From positions 1 through 64,000 of the forward strand of contig CAYTHB010000001.1 of assembly GCA_964437515.1 (NCBI GenBank): a DNA stretch of 64,000 nucleotides. The letters run 5' to 3'. The position numbers and the translations under genes are program-made. Shown here one piece after another: positions 33,439 to 41,844 of this stretch. The notes beneath the pieces were generated by a model. It was not told where the DNA came from, made no database searches, and was given only the letters and a program-made list of their open reading frames with translations. Position 1 is the first letter of the stretch, and each line of letters begins with the position of its first letter. This stretch comes from Sterolibacterium sp964437515. Lineage in GTDB: Bacteria > Pseudomonadota > Gammaproteobacteria > Burkholderiales > Rhodocyclaceae.

Positions 33439-33623
33439 CCTTGCTACGCCCAAACCTGATCTGGGACAATGCGGAGCTGCGCGAAATTAATGAAAAAATG
33501 ACGGTATTTTTGACGGCATGCCACTCTTGTCTAGCCGCAATACAGCGTGGACACTGGCTTGTGACACCACTCAACAATATTGCCCGCTATTGCGAAAAAA
33601 TGCTGATTGAACAGACAACATAA
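33439..33623 (+). repeat. ribE 3'-end repeat, copy C with left arm (remnant ORF)
   Basis: Shares the CCTTGCTACGCCCAAACCTG start and the GTGGACACTGGCTTGTGAC arm with copy B, and has about 70 more bases between them. The core at 33579-33604 reads IARYCEKML in frame, followed by IEQTT and a stop. Most differences from copy B fall at third codon positions, so the sequence was once coding. A 66-codon frame from 33423 spans it, but I do not support an intact gene. The stretch 33312-33650 contains nothing else recognised. Confidence 0.6.
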
Positions 33624-33650
33624 AGCGCACAACAGACACACACCAAATCA

Positions 33651-33668
33651 AACACACAACCATGTGTT
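33651..33668 (+). promoter_or_regulatory. Possible operator of the RHH/PIN pair
   Basis: Inverted repeat AACACA-N6-TGTGTT about 40 bases before the antitoxin ATG, in an AT-rich region. Small antitoxins usually repress their own operon through such sites. Only six bases per arm, so chance is not excluded. Confidence 0.35.
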
Positions 33669-33706
33669 ACACTTAATTATGTGCGTTGAACCTGTCTGAG
33701 GATAAG

Positions 33707-34054
33707 ATGGCTACTACCGTAAATTTTACGGGCTCCGTTGATCGTGATCTGCTCAAGCGCGCCAAGATCATTGCGGCCAAGTCGGATACTTCTATCAATG
33801 CGCTGTTTAATGCCGAACTTCGCTATCTAGTAGAAACCTTTGAGTCTGCCGAGAGTAGCGGTAATCAAAACTTCAAAATATTGCTGGATTTTTCGCTGGG
33901 TCGTATTGGCGACAATGAGGCTCTTTCAGCTTTGGGGATCGACACTCAGGAAGATCTGTTTTTGCTGATGGCTCAGGCTCATTTACCCATGCCACGCATC
34001 CCGGCGTCGCAGACGCAGCAGATGGTAGACAACCTCCATGCGCTGGTCTCGTAA
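33707..34054 (+). CDS. Probable antitoxin, ribbon-helix-helix-like (module 3)
   Basis: A 115-residue protein. The N-terminus TTVNFTGSVDRDLLKRAKII, then AAKSDTSINALFNAELRYLV, fits a ribbon-helix-helix DNA-binding domain (strand plus two helices). The C-terminal part (DFSLGRIGDNEALSALGI, then DTQEDLFLLMAQAHLPMPRI) resembles the UPF0175-like antitoxin tail. GAGGATAAG precedes the ATG. It lies 12 bases before the PIN-like gene, forming an antitoxin-first pair. The family assignment is by eye. Confidence 0.66.
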   Translation: MATTVNFTGSVDRDLLKRAKIIAAKSDTSINALFNAELRYLVETFESAESSGNQNFKILLDFSLGRIGDNEALSALGIDTQEDLFLLMAQAHLPMPRIPASQTQQMVDNLHALVS

Positions 34055-34066
34055 CCGGGCAGAATA

Positions 34067-34594
34067 ATGGTTGCACCCGCTGATGTCCGGCTGCTGCCTG
34101 ATGCCGGACCATTGATTACACTCGCCTATGCTGACTCGCTTGACCTGCTTTTCAGGCCGGGTTGGTCGGTGGTGCTGGTGGACATGGTGCTGCACGAAGT
34201 CACACGCAACCAGACACCCACCAGCAAAAAGCTTGCGCAATGGGCGCAAGCCAACAAATTACCGGTACTGACGACCCAGGTGCACGAACACTACCAGCAG
34301 GATGTGTCATCAAACACTGATCTCCCCCGAAAATCCAATCTCGGCGAACTGGCCATTCAGGAGTCGATGAATCACTTTGCCTGCGAACGACCACCGAGAA
34401 CAGGCGTTTTTCTGTTTGAGGATCACAAAATCGCCCGCGCCAGCTTTGTCGTGCCAGATAACTGCCGCAAGGTCAGTACCCGATCATTCCTTTTATTTCT
34501 TGAGCAAAAAGGCTGGCTGACATCCGCCATCGAGGTTGAACGCAAGGCAATCCACGCCGGACGGGCATTTTCAAACTTGAGATTTCCCCCATGA
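34067..34594 (+). CDS. PIN-like toxin (module 3)
   Basis: A 175-residue protein with the acidic positions of a PIN nuclease. RLLPDAGPLITLAYADSLDLL (here split: LPDAGPLITLA, first Asp) is followed by LVDMVLHEVTR, then LGELAIQES and GVFLFEDHKIA (last acidic site). PIN toxins of VapBC type cut RNA, and this one is paired with the preceding DNA-binding protein. It resembles DUF3368-like PIN proteins more than classic VapC and is somewhat long. Expression is likely coupled to the upstream gene (12-base gap). Confidence 0.66.
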   Translation: MVAPADVRLLPDAGPLITLAYADSLDLLFRPGWSVVLVDMVLHEVTRNQTPTSKKLAQWAQANKLPVLTTQVHEHYQQDVSSNTDLPRKSNLGELAIQESMNHFACERPPRTGVFLFEDHKIARASFVVPDNCRKVSTRSFLLFLEQKGWLTSAIEVERKAIHAGRAFSNLRFPP

Positions 34595-34690
34595 CCCGTC
34601 TGTTCGCCTGACAGCAAAAATGGACTCCGATGCCTCCAACATGCCGCGATCTGCGAAAATGGCAATTTATGGTACCTGTCACCCACCCCC

Positions 34691-36010
34691 ATGAACATCC
34701 CTGCTTCCGCTCGTGCTGCCGCACTGGATCTACTTGATTTTATCGACACCAGCCCCAGCCCCTGGCACGCCGTTGCTACTGCGATTACACGCCTGAACGC
34801 CGCAGGTTATCGCGCGCTCGACGAAACCGAGCGGTGGTCACTACAGCCCGGCGGGCGTTATTACGTCGTCCGTGGCGGTGCTTCGCTGATTGCTTTTGTC
34901 ATGGGTAGCCAGCCTTTGACGGACACTGGATTTCGTATCGTCGGCGCGCATACCGATTCCCCTGCCCTGCGCATCAAACCCAAGCCCATGCTAGCGAATG
35001 ATGGCCTCGCACGGCTGGCGGTTGAAGTCTATGGCGGCCCCATTCTCGCGAGTTTTACGGATCGCGATTTGAGTCTGGCCGGACGCGTCGTTGTACAGAA
35101 CAAGAACACGACAGAAACACGGCTGGTGCGTTTTACGCGCCCCATGCTGCGTCTGCCCAACCTTGCCATTCACATGAACCGCGAGGTGAATGAACAGGGG
35201 CTCAAGCTCAATCGGCAAACCGAACTGCCGCTGTTATTCGCCCAGCTCTCCTTCCTCGGGGCGAGTGATGAACACTCAGCAGAGGCACGTTTACGCGGCT
35301 TGCTCGCCAACGCAGCCCATGCTGAAGCCTGCGACATCCTCAGTTGGGATCTGAATATCCATGATGCCCAACCGGGGACGTTATGGGGTGCCAACGAAGA
35401 ATTCATCGCTAGCCGCCAGCTCGACAATCTTGCCTCCTCCTGTGCTGCCCTCAGTGCTTTGATCGCCACACCGCAACCCACCGCCACCTGCATGGTGGCA
35501 CTCTTCGATCATGAAGAAGTCGGCAGTGAATCGGCAACCGGTGCGGCGGGCAGTCTGCTTCACGACGTGCTGACGCGCATCGGCGCACAAGCGCAGCTGG
35601 ATAGCGAAGACCAGTTGCGTGCCCGCGCGCGCAGCCTGTTCATCAGTGCCGACATGGCGCATGCCTATCAGCCCAATTTTCCGGCGGCATATGAACCGAA
35701 CCACAAGGTCGCCGTCAATGGCGGGCCGGTCATCAAGACCAACGTCAATCAGCGTTACGCCACCACCGCCGAAACCGCAGCATCTTTCATGCGCTGCTGC
35801 AAGGCAGCGAACTTCCCCTTCCAGCAATACGCACATCGTGCTGATCTGGGTTGCGGCAGCACCATCGGCCCCTTGATTGCCGCGCAACTCGGCATGGCGA
35901 CCGTCGATGTCGGCTCGCCGATGTGGGCCATGCACAGCGCGCGTGAAAGTGCTGGCGTGCTCGATCACGCCTGGATGATCGCCGCACTGCAAGCCGCCTA
36001 CTCATATTGA
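34691..36010 (+). CDS. apeB: M18 family aminopeptidase
   Basis: Cytosolic zinc aminopeptidase of 439 residues (PepB/ApeB/aspartyl aminopeptidase type). N-terminal FIDTSPSPWHAV is characteristic. Metal ligands appear in GAHTDSPALRIKPKP (His-Asp, about residues 80-95), WGANEEFIASRQLDNLAS, DHEEVGSESATGA (about 275-287) and SADMAHAYQPNFP. The C-terminal GSTIGPLIAAQLG and MWAMHSARESAG complete the family pattern. It probably trims acidic N-terminal residues from peptides. It marks the end of the toxin-antitoxin stretch. Confidence 0.93.
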   Translation: MNIPASARAAALDLLDFIDTSPSPWHAVATAITRLNAAGYRALDETERWSLQPGGRYYVVRGGASLIAFVMGSQPLTDTGFRIVGAHTDSPALRIKPKPMLANDGLARLAVEVYGGPILASFTDRDLSLAGRVVVQNKNTTETRLVRFTRPMLRLPNLAIHMNREVNEQGLKLNRQTELPLLFAQLSFLGASDEHSAEARLRGLLANAAHAEACDILSWDLNIHDAQPGTLWGANEEFIASRQLDNLASSCAALSALIATPQPTATCMVALFDHEEVGSESATGAAGSLLHDVLTRIGAQAQLDSEDQLRARARSLFISADMAHAYQPNFPAAYEPNHKVAVNGGPVIKTNVNQRYATTAETAASFMRCCKAANFPFQQYAHRADLGCGSTIGPLIAAQLGMATVDVGSPMWAMHSARESAGVLDHAWMIAALQAAYSY

Positions 36011-36035
36011 TTTTTATCTTATTCCAATACAAAAC

Positions 36036-36497
36036 ATGCTCGAAACACTCTTCCCACACGGCTTCGCGCCTTACCTCATCGGCGGCCTCATCATGGGCTG
36101 CGGCGTCGCTCTGCTGTATGCCACCACAGGCCGACAAGGTGGGGCTTCCACCTTCCTCAGCGCGGTCTGGACTTATTTCCTGCAAACGCCCTTCTTTCGC
36201 CAATCAACACTACTCAACAGCCGTCAGTGGCGCAACATCTACGCCATCGGCATGTTGCTAGGTGGATTGCTCTACGCTGCGATCGGTCTGCCACTGGAAG
36301 CCACGCAGATTCCTTTGTGGAAATTTGCGATAGGCGGGCTGCTAATCGGCTTTGGCGCACGACTGGGCGGCGGCTGCACCTCCGGCCACGGCATTTGCGG
36401 CATGGCCTCGCTGTCGGGTGGCTCGATTTTGATGGTGTGCACCTTCCTCGGCACAGCGATTGTAACCGCCATGCTGATGGCACACTGGGGAGTCTGA
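36036..36497 (+). CDS. YeeE/YedE-family transporter, first half
   Basis: A 153-residue membrane protein with four or five helices. The motif RLGGGCTSGHGICGMASLSGGS (in two overlapping parts, about residues 110-131) carries the conserved Cys residues of YeeE/YedE proteins. Family members import thiosulfate or handle other sulfur compounds. Here, as in many proteobacteria, the transporter is split into two adjacent genes; this is the first. It lies 3 bases before the second half. Confidence 0.88.
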   Translation: MLETLFPHGFAPYLIGGLIMGCGVALLYATTGRQGGASTFLSAVWTYFLQTPFFRQSTLLNSRQWRNIYAIGMLLGGLLYAAIGLPLEATQIPLWKFAIGGLLIGFGARLGGGCTSGHGICGMASLSGGSILMVCTFLGTAIVTAMLMAHWGV

Positions 36498-36500
36498 ATC

Positions 36501-36938
36501 ATGAAACAGACACTTGATCTGCTCTTTACACTGACCAGTGGCCTACTGTTCGGTTTTGGTTTGTCTTGGGCAACGATGATCCGCCCGGAATCCATCCTGG
36601 CTTTTCTAACCTTTCACGATCTGGGCTTGTTACTGGTACTGGGCAGTGCCGTCGGCGTGAATCTGCTGGTATTTCAGATTTTGCCGCGTCTGCGGGCGCG
36701 CACCCTGCTGGGCAACGAATTTGAAAAACGCCCGTTTACGCTCAATCGCCAGAGTGTGCTCGGTGGCGTTCTGTTCGGGCTCGGTTGGGGACTGTGTGGC
36801 GTCTGCCCCGGCCCGGCCTTGGCGGGAGTCGGCGCCGGTCTGGTGATCGGACGTTACGACCTCATCGTGGCACTGATCTGCATCCTGATTGGTGCGCTGC
36901 TGCACGGTCTATGGTCAGACCGCGCAACCAGCGCGTAA
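36501..36938 (+). CDS. YeeE/YedE-family transporter, second half (DUF6691-like)
   Basis: A 145-residue membrane protein with four helices and the motif GWGLCGVCPGPALAGVGAG (about residues 92-110), the Cys-bearing half-site matching that of the upstream gene. The two half-size proteins likely assemble into one channel for a sulfur compound. Substrate not determined. Convergent with the FadL-type gene, whose stop lies 8 bases away. Confidence 0.87.
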   Translation: MKQTLDLLFTLTSGLLFGFGLSWATMIRPESILAFLTFHDLGLLLVLGSAVGVNLLVFQILPRLRARTLLGNEFEKRPFTLNRQSVLGGVLFGLGWGLCGVCPGPALAGVGAGLVIGRYDLIVALICILIGALLHGLWSDRATSA

Positions 36939-36946
36939 TTCACTGA

Positions 36947-38206
36947 TTACAACTTCCAGCCCCACGCCACGCCGAAAATATCTTCCTTCAGATGCAAATT
37001 GGCTTCGCCGCCGCCCATCATCGCAGGAATTGAACCCGAGCCATTCGCGGTATTCTTGAAGGCATGGGTATAGGCCGCACTCAGTTCGCCCTTGCCAACT
37101 TTCCATGTGCCGCCCAGCGACAAATGTTCCTTGATGACACCCGGCGCAATGATGTTGAACATCGTCTGATCGGCGGGAATCGGCTGGGTGTTCTGGCTGT
37201 AACCGGCGCGTAGCGTGAAGTCGCTGTTCACATCGTAGCTCACGCCCAGCTTGGTCGCCGTCACGTCACGCCAGCCAAAGCCACCGCCGTTATTCGTGCC
37301 AAGGCGGTTGCCTGCAAACAGATTGGCGACGGGATTACCGACGGATTTCACATCGCCATATTCGATACGCTGCACATCCAGTGCCAGCGTCAGCGCGTCC
37401 AGAGGCTTCCATGCCACGCCCACACCATAATTGGCGGGCACATCGAAGCCGCCCTGCTCGGCAAACAAGCCACGATATTTATCAAACTTGCCCATATGGG
37501 TCTTCGATGCCCAAGTCGCCCCCAACGTCAGGTTCGGCAGCACCTGTCCCGTCCAGCCCAGACGCACGCCCGCACCGGTACTGGTATCCGTGCCACGATC
37601 CGTGACATTGGCGGTATCGGACGAAAACATGGGATTGGCAAATGCGCCCAAGCCTTTGACCGAGAAACGCTGATACACCAGATTCAATGCCAACCCCAAC
37701 GAGTGCTGCGGCGTAACTTTCCACGCCAGCGCGGGTGCAATGAAGAGCTGTTCCATGTTCATGTAAGAAGAGCCAGTCGAACCCAGTTTGGCAAAGGGAT
37801 TGCGTGAATAATCCGTATTCATGCCTCCGTTGCCATACACCGACACACCCGCCGCCAGCGCCGGGCTCACTTGTTTGACATAGCCGAATTCGGGAATGAA
37901 AAAGTTCCGGGTTTCGTTCCCGTCGTATGAGCCGCCGATCATCGGATTGCTGATTTCGGCACCGCGTTTGGGTACAAACCAGGTCAGGCCGACATCCATA
38001 CGATCACCTACAAAGGCCTGCCCCGCTGGATTAGTCGCTGCTGCCAAACCATCCTGTGGCAGCGCGATACCCACGCCCGCCATGCCTTGCGACTTGACAC
38101 CATAGCCATGCTGAAAATAGCCATTGGTTGCCCAAGCTGAAGATGACAAAGCCAGCAGTGCCAACGCAACACTGGTTCCCAGAACGGAAGTTTTCTTGAT
38201 GATCAT
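36947..38206 (-). CDS. FadL/TodX-type outer-membrane transport protein
   Basis: Outer-membrane beta-barrel of 419 residues for hydrophobic substrates. Signal peptide VALALLALSSSAWA is followed by TNGYFQHGYGVKSQGMAGVG and ALPQDGLAAATNPAGQAFVG, the conserved FadL N-terminal hatch region with its NPA motif. The C-terminus GVAWGWKL ends in a Leu rather than the commoner Phe. It probably takes up long-chain fatty acids or hydrocarbons. It is monocistronic. Confidence 0.9.
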   Translation of the reverse strand: MIIKKTSVLGTSVALALLALSSSAWATNGYFQHGYGVKSQGMAGVGIALPQDGLAAATNPAGQAFVGDRMDVGLTWFVPKRGAEISNPMIGGSYDGNETRNFFIPEFGYVKQVSPALAAGVSVYGNGGMNTDYSRNPFAKLGSTGSSYMNMEQLFIAPALAWKVTPQHSLGLALNLVYQRFSVKGLGAFANPMFSSDTANVTDRGTDTSTGAGVRLGWTGQVLPNLTLGATWASKTHMGKFDKYRGLFAEQGGFDVPANYGVGVAWKPLDALTLALDVQRIEYGDVKSVGNPVANLFAGNRLGTNNGGGFGWRDVTATKLGVSYDVNSDFTLRAGYSQNTQPIPADQTMFNIIAPGVIKEHLSLGGTWKVGKGELSAAYTHAFKNTANGSGSIPAMMGGGEANLHLKEDIFGVAWGWKL

Positions 38207-38300
38207 GATGAATTTGGATTCGAAAAGGTGGATGAAAAGGGCAAAATTCTATCATTCTTGCCCATGAGTCCTTTCGCCCAGCGCGCCCAGCGCAACAGAA

Positions 38301-39086
38301 TCAGAGCAAAAACGGAATGATGGCGCGCCGTTGTGCCGGATAATCAGGAAACTGTGCGCGATACCAGCGATGGCTGATGAGTGCGCGAGGAACGAGATTG
38401 GCGAGTGAAAACAAAACGAACACACCTCCCGCCAGCGTCATGCTCATCAATGCCCATCCACTCCAGAGCAGAATTTCGCCCCAATAGTTGGCGGCCGACA
38501 CATAGCGGAAAAAGCCGCCTTGCGGAATCTTGTAACCGGTTGAGCCGTCGCTGCGCAAAGCAATGAGGATGTTGTCCGCCTGAAAGTTGATCCACCATCC
38601 ACTCACGGCAACGACCAGTCCGCCAATAAACCAGGGAGACAGCAGCCACGCAGCCCCGCTCTCGGCCAGATGCGGCGCGTGAGCCACCGCATAACCATTG
38701 GCATAGCCATTCATCAGATTGAACAAAAAACCGAATACCACGTTTAGCACAGGGAAACGCTTGCCCTTGTCGTTACGCCGCAGCGGATAAATGAATCCCC
38801 GATAAAGGTAATGCGCCTGCCAGAGCACAAATAACAACACTGCAGTCGTCGAAGGATGCTGCGCCGTCATCCAGAAAGTCAGCGCAAAGGCAAAGAGTTG
38901 GGGACTTTCAAACAGCAGCCAAGCCAGCGGAGAGGGCAGGCTCCAATCTTTCGCATCCGCCGATTTCAAACGACCATAAGGACTCAGATTCCTGACCGTC
39001 CCGTAGAGAGTAAACACTCCCAGCAGGAGAATTCCCCACAGGACATCTGGATAAAAAGCATCCAGTGCATCGGACAACACAGACAC
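38301..39086 (-). CDS. Steroid 5-alpha-reductase-like membrane protein
   Basis: Integral membrane protein of 261 residues with about six helices. The C-terminal part has GYKIPQGGFFRYVSAANYWG (about residues 187-206), then EILLWSGWALMS, and ends HRWYRAQFPDYPAQRRAIIP. This is the pattern of the 3-oxo-5-alpha-steroid 4-dehydrogenase family (SRD5A1-like): an NADPH-binding C-terminal half and the NYFGE-like motif, here NYWGE. Such full matches are much less common in bacteria than DUF1295 relatives. Substrate unknown. It stands alone between a FadL-type porin and an HDOD gene. Confidence 0.82.
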   Translation of the reverse strand: MSVLSDALDAFYPDVLWGILLLGVFTLYGTVRNLSPYGRLKSADAKDWSLPSPLAWLLFESPQLFAFALTFWMTAQHPSTTAVLLFVLWQAHYLYRGFIYPLRRNDKGKRFPVLNVVFGFLFNLMNGYANGYAVAHAPHLAESGAAWLLSPWFIGGLVVAVSGWWINFQADNILIALRSDGSTGYKIPQGGFFRYVSAANYWGEILLWSGWALMSMTLAGGVFVLFSLANLVPRALISHRWYRAQFPDYPAQRRAIIPFLL

Positions 39087-39115
39087 CTTGATGACTGAAT
39101 TATTGAATTACTGAA

Positions 39116-39955
39116 TCACTGAATTACGTTAGCGATATCGTCCTTGAGTTCAACGAACTCCACCTCAGAAATTCCGAGATGATCCAGCACCGCGTCCGCC
39201 ACACTAGGCCATTGCAGGTTGTCACGCATACGGATGCTGACATCATTCAAATACTCTGCCAGATAATTGATCGCCACCAAGGTGCGAATTCCGGGTGCCG
39301 CATTGTCATTCGGCGAAAACACTTCCGGATCATGGTGCCGCAAAATGGCGTCGGCCAAATGTTCTGGCAGCCCCCATGCCTTGGCGACCATATAGCCCAC
39401 GGTGGCGTGATTGGTGCCATGCTGCTCATCTTCGATCAGCACCATGGGGCGAGGATCGCCTCCCGCTATTTTGAGTGTCTCTTTGTAAGCATCGAAGCGC
39501 ATCATCAGCAGAGGAATCCCGCACTCGTGAAAGAGGCCAAAGGTATACGCCTCATCCCGAGGAGCGCGTGGCAGGGTGGAAGCGATATAGGCCGAAATCC
39601 GTGCCACTTTTTCAGACGCATCCCAGAAACGCTCCAGCGAAGGCCCTTTGTCACCGATGGCTGTTTTCAGCAACAGGCTGGTGACAATACTCTGTACGTT
39701 CTGCAAGCCCAGAAACTGCACCGCTGTCGGCACCGAAGCCACCTTGGAACGCAGCCCGAAATAAGGTGAATTGATGACTTTCAGGGTGGCCGCCGACAGC
39801 CCCACATCTTTGGCAATCCGCGCCGCAATCAGATTGGTATCCGGATACGGTTTTTGAAGCTCCGCGCTGATTTCATTCAACAATGCCGGACGCGGGGGAA
39901 TCTTGATGCTACCGAGTGTCTTCTCAACATCCTCTGCATTGATTGCTTGCGTCAT
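39116..39955 (-). CDS. HDOD-domain protein
   Basis: A 279-residue cytoplasmic protein made of one HDOD domain, a degenerate HD phosphohydrolase fold used in signalling. Typical features are IPPRPALLNEISAELQKP, AARIAKDVGLSAATLKVINS, PYFGLRSKVASVPTAVQFLG and the central GLFHECGIPLLMMRF. The catalytic HD pair is replaced (HECG), as normal for this family. GGAGAACGATC precedes the ATG. Role unknown; relatives influence motility, biofilm or stress responses. Confidence 0.9.
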   Translation of the reverse strand: MTQAINAEDVEKTLGSIKIPPRPALLNEISAELQKPYPDTNLIAARIAKDVGLSAATLKVINSPYFGLRSKVASVPTAVQFLGLQNVQSIVTSLLLKTAIGDKGPSLERFWDASEKVARISAYIASTLPRAPRDEAYTFGLFHECGIPLLMMRFDAYKETLKIAGGDPRPMVLIEDEQHGTNHATVGYMVAKAWGLPEHLADAILRHHDPEVFSPNDNAAPGIRTLVAINYLAEYLNDVSIRMRDNLQWPSVADAVLDHLGISEVEFVELKDDIANVIQ

Positions 39956-40159
39956 GATCGTTCTCCTGCCTGATTCAAATTCATTGGGGGAATTGATTCT
40001 ACACCGTAAAAGTACAAATACATGTCATAAATCCAGATGAGTCATCCGCAATGGGGCCCACAGTCACATCCCGTCATCCACAGGTTCCTGAGATAAAATT
40101 ATCAGGATTTGAATACTGAACGCTCAAACAAGCATCTCAAGCCTCGGGCAAATTTTCTC

Positions 40160-41809
40160 ATGAACAGACTGCGTATTGCCATCGCCCAGATCAACTGCAT
40201 CGTGGGCGACCTTTCCGGTAACGCGGAACGTATTTTTAACGCCGCCCGTGCAGCGCACGCCCAGCAAGCCGATCTGCTGCTCACGCCCGAACTGGCACTC
40301 TGTGGCTACCCTCCCGAAGACCTGTTGCTGCGTCCCGATTTCTTTCGCGCCGCACGACTTGAACTCCACCAACTGGCGACGCGCGTGGCAGACATCGCCC
40401 CTGAACTGTCATTGATCGTCGGGCATCCCGAAGAATCCGGTGAAACAGGAATTCGCTACAACGCCGCTTCTCTGTTGCAACAAGGCCGTATCGTCACGAC
40501 CTATCGCAAGCAACGGCTACCCAATTACGCTGTTTTTGACGAAGAACGCTATTTTGAGCCTGGCACCGAAGCCTGCGTTATAACCCTCAACGGTGTGCGC
40601 TGCGGCATCAACATCTGTGCCGATGTCTGGGAAGCGGGCGCTCCCGAAGCTGCTCATGCCGCAGGTGCCGAATTACTACTCACCTTGAATGCATCCCCCT
40701 TTCACATCGACAAGCAAGCGCGACGTTATGAAGTGCTCCGCGAACGCATTGCAACAACCGGTTTGTCGGTGATCTACGCAAACCTCATCGGCGGACAGGA
40801 CGAACTGGTCTTTGACGGTGCCTCCTTCGCGCTCGATCGCACGGGGCGGCTCACCCATCAGTTCCCCGCTTTTGAAGAAACCCTAGGCATCATTGACTAT
40901 TTCGACGGCCAACTCCAGCCGGAAGTCATCGCATCGCCTCCAACGACTCAAACTCAAACCGAAGCCGAAGCCTATGCCGCCCTCGTACTGGGTGTGCGTG
41001 ATTACGTCGGAAAAAATGGTTTTCCCGGCGCAATCATCGGCCTTTCAGGAGGCGTTGATTCCGCCTTGGTGCTGGCAATAGCCGTCGACGCACTTGGTGC
41101 CGACAAGGTGCGTGCGGTCATGATGCCCTCTCCTTACACTGCCCAGATGAGCCTCGATGACTCACGCGACATGGTGCAGCGTCTCGGGGTACGCTATGAC
41201 GAAATTGCCATCGAAGCTGCCATGCAGACAATGACGCATCTGCTCGAACCCCAGTTTCATGGCCTGCCTGCCGATGCGACGGAAGAAAATCTTCAGGCGC
41301 GCATCCGGGGCATGCTGCTCATGGCACTTTCCAACAAAACCGGCGCCATCGTCCTGACAACAGGCAACAAAAGCGAAATGGCGGTCGGTTATGCCACCCT
41401 CTATGGCGATATGGCCGGGGGCTTCGCCGTCATCAAGGACATCTACAAAACCTTTGTTTACCGGCTCTGCGCATGGCGCAATACACAGGGCAGCTCACCC
41501 GTCATTCCGCAGAATATTCTCACGCGCGCCCCCTCTGCCGAGCTCAAGCCCGACCAGAAAGATCAAGACTCCCTGCCTGAGTACGCCACGCTGGATGCCA
41601 TCATCGCCGCCTATATGGAGCACGATCTGAGCCCCCGGCAGATCGTCGCCGAAGGTCACTCAACAGAGGACGTCAAGCGTGTGATTCATCTACTCAAACG
41701 TAACGAATACAAACGTCGCCAGTCCCCTCCCGGCATCCGCATCACCCGACGCGGTTTTGGCAAGGACTGGCGTTATCCGATAACATCCCGCTATCCGGAT
41801 GAGTGGTAA
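40160..41809 (+). CDS. nadE: Glutamine-dependent NAD+ synthetase
   Basis: Last step of NAD synthesis, with glutamine as nitrogen donor; 549 residues. The N-terminal nitrilase-like glutaminase domain (about 1-265) has its triad in TPELALCGYPPEDLL (Glu), TYRKQRLPNY (Lys) and GINICADVWE (Cys). The C-terminal synthetase domain has the ATP pyrophosphatase loop GLSGGVDSALVLAIA (about residues 292-306) and TTGNKSEMAVGYATLYGD. The open frame continues upstream to 40109, but the ATG at 40160 matches MNRLRIAIAQINCIVGD. It is followed by glnB 35 bases later. Confidence 0.96.
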   Translation: MNRLRIAIAQINCIVGDLSGNAERIFNAARAAHAQQADLLLTPELALCGYPPEDLLLRPDFFRAARLELHQLATRVADIAPELSLIVGHPEESGETGIRYNAASLLQQGRIVTTYRKQRLPNYAVFDEERYFEPGTEACVITLNGVRCGINICADVWEAGAPEAAHAAGAELLLTLNASPFHIDKQARRYEVLRERIATTGLSVIYANLIGGQDELVFDGASFALDRTGRLTHQFPAFEETLGIIDYFDGQLQPEVIASPPTTQTQTEAEAYAALVLGVRDYVGKNGFPGAIIGLSGGVDSALVLAIAVDALGADKVRAVMMPSPYTAQMSLDDSRDMVQRLGVRYDEIAIEAAMQTMTHLLEPQFHGLPADATEENLQARIRGMLLMALSNKTGAIVLTTGNKSEMAVGYATLYGDMAGGFAVIKDIYKTFVYRLCAWRNTQGSSPVIPQNILTRAPSAELKPDQKDQDSLPEYATLDAIIAAYMEHDLSPRQIVAEGHSTEDVKRVIHLLKRNEYKRRQSPPGIRITRRGFGKDWRYPITSRYPDEW

Positions 41810-41844
41810 TTTTGAGTTGTCGTTTTTCCAACCGTGGAGCCAGC

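Noticed and set aside
33321..33623. 100-codon gene between modules 2 and 3
   Set aside because: The first third has no start or family support, and the rest is the repeat shared with 31559-31693; treated as a remnant.
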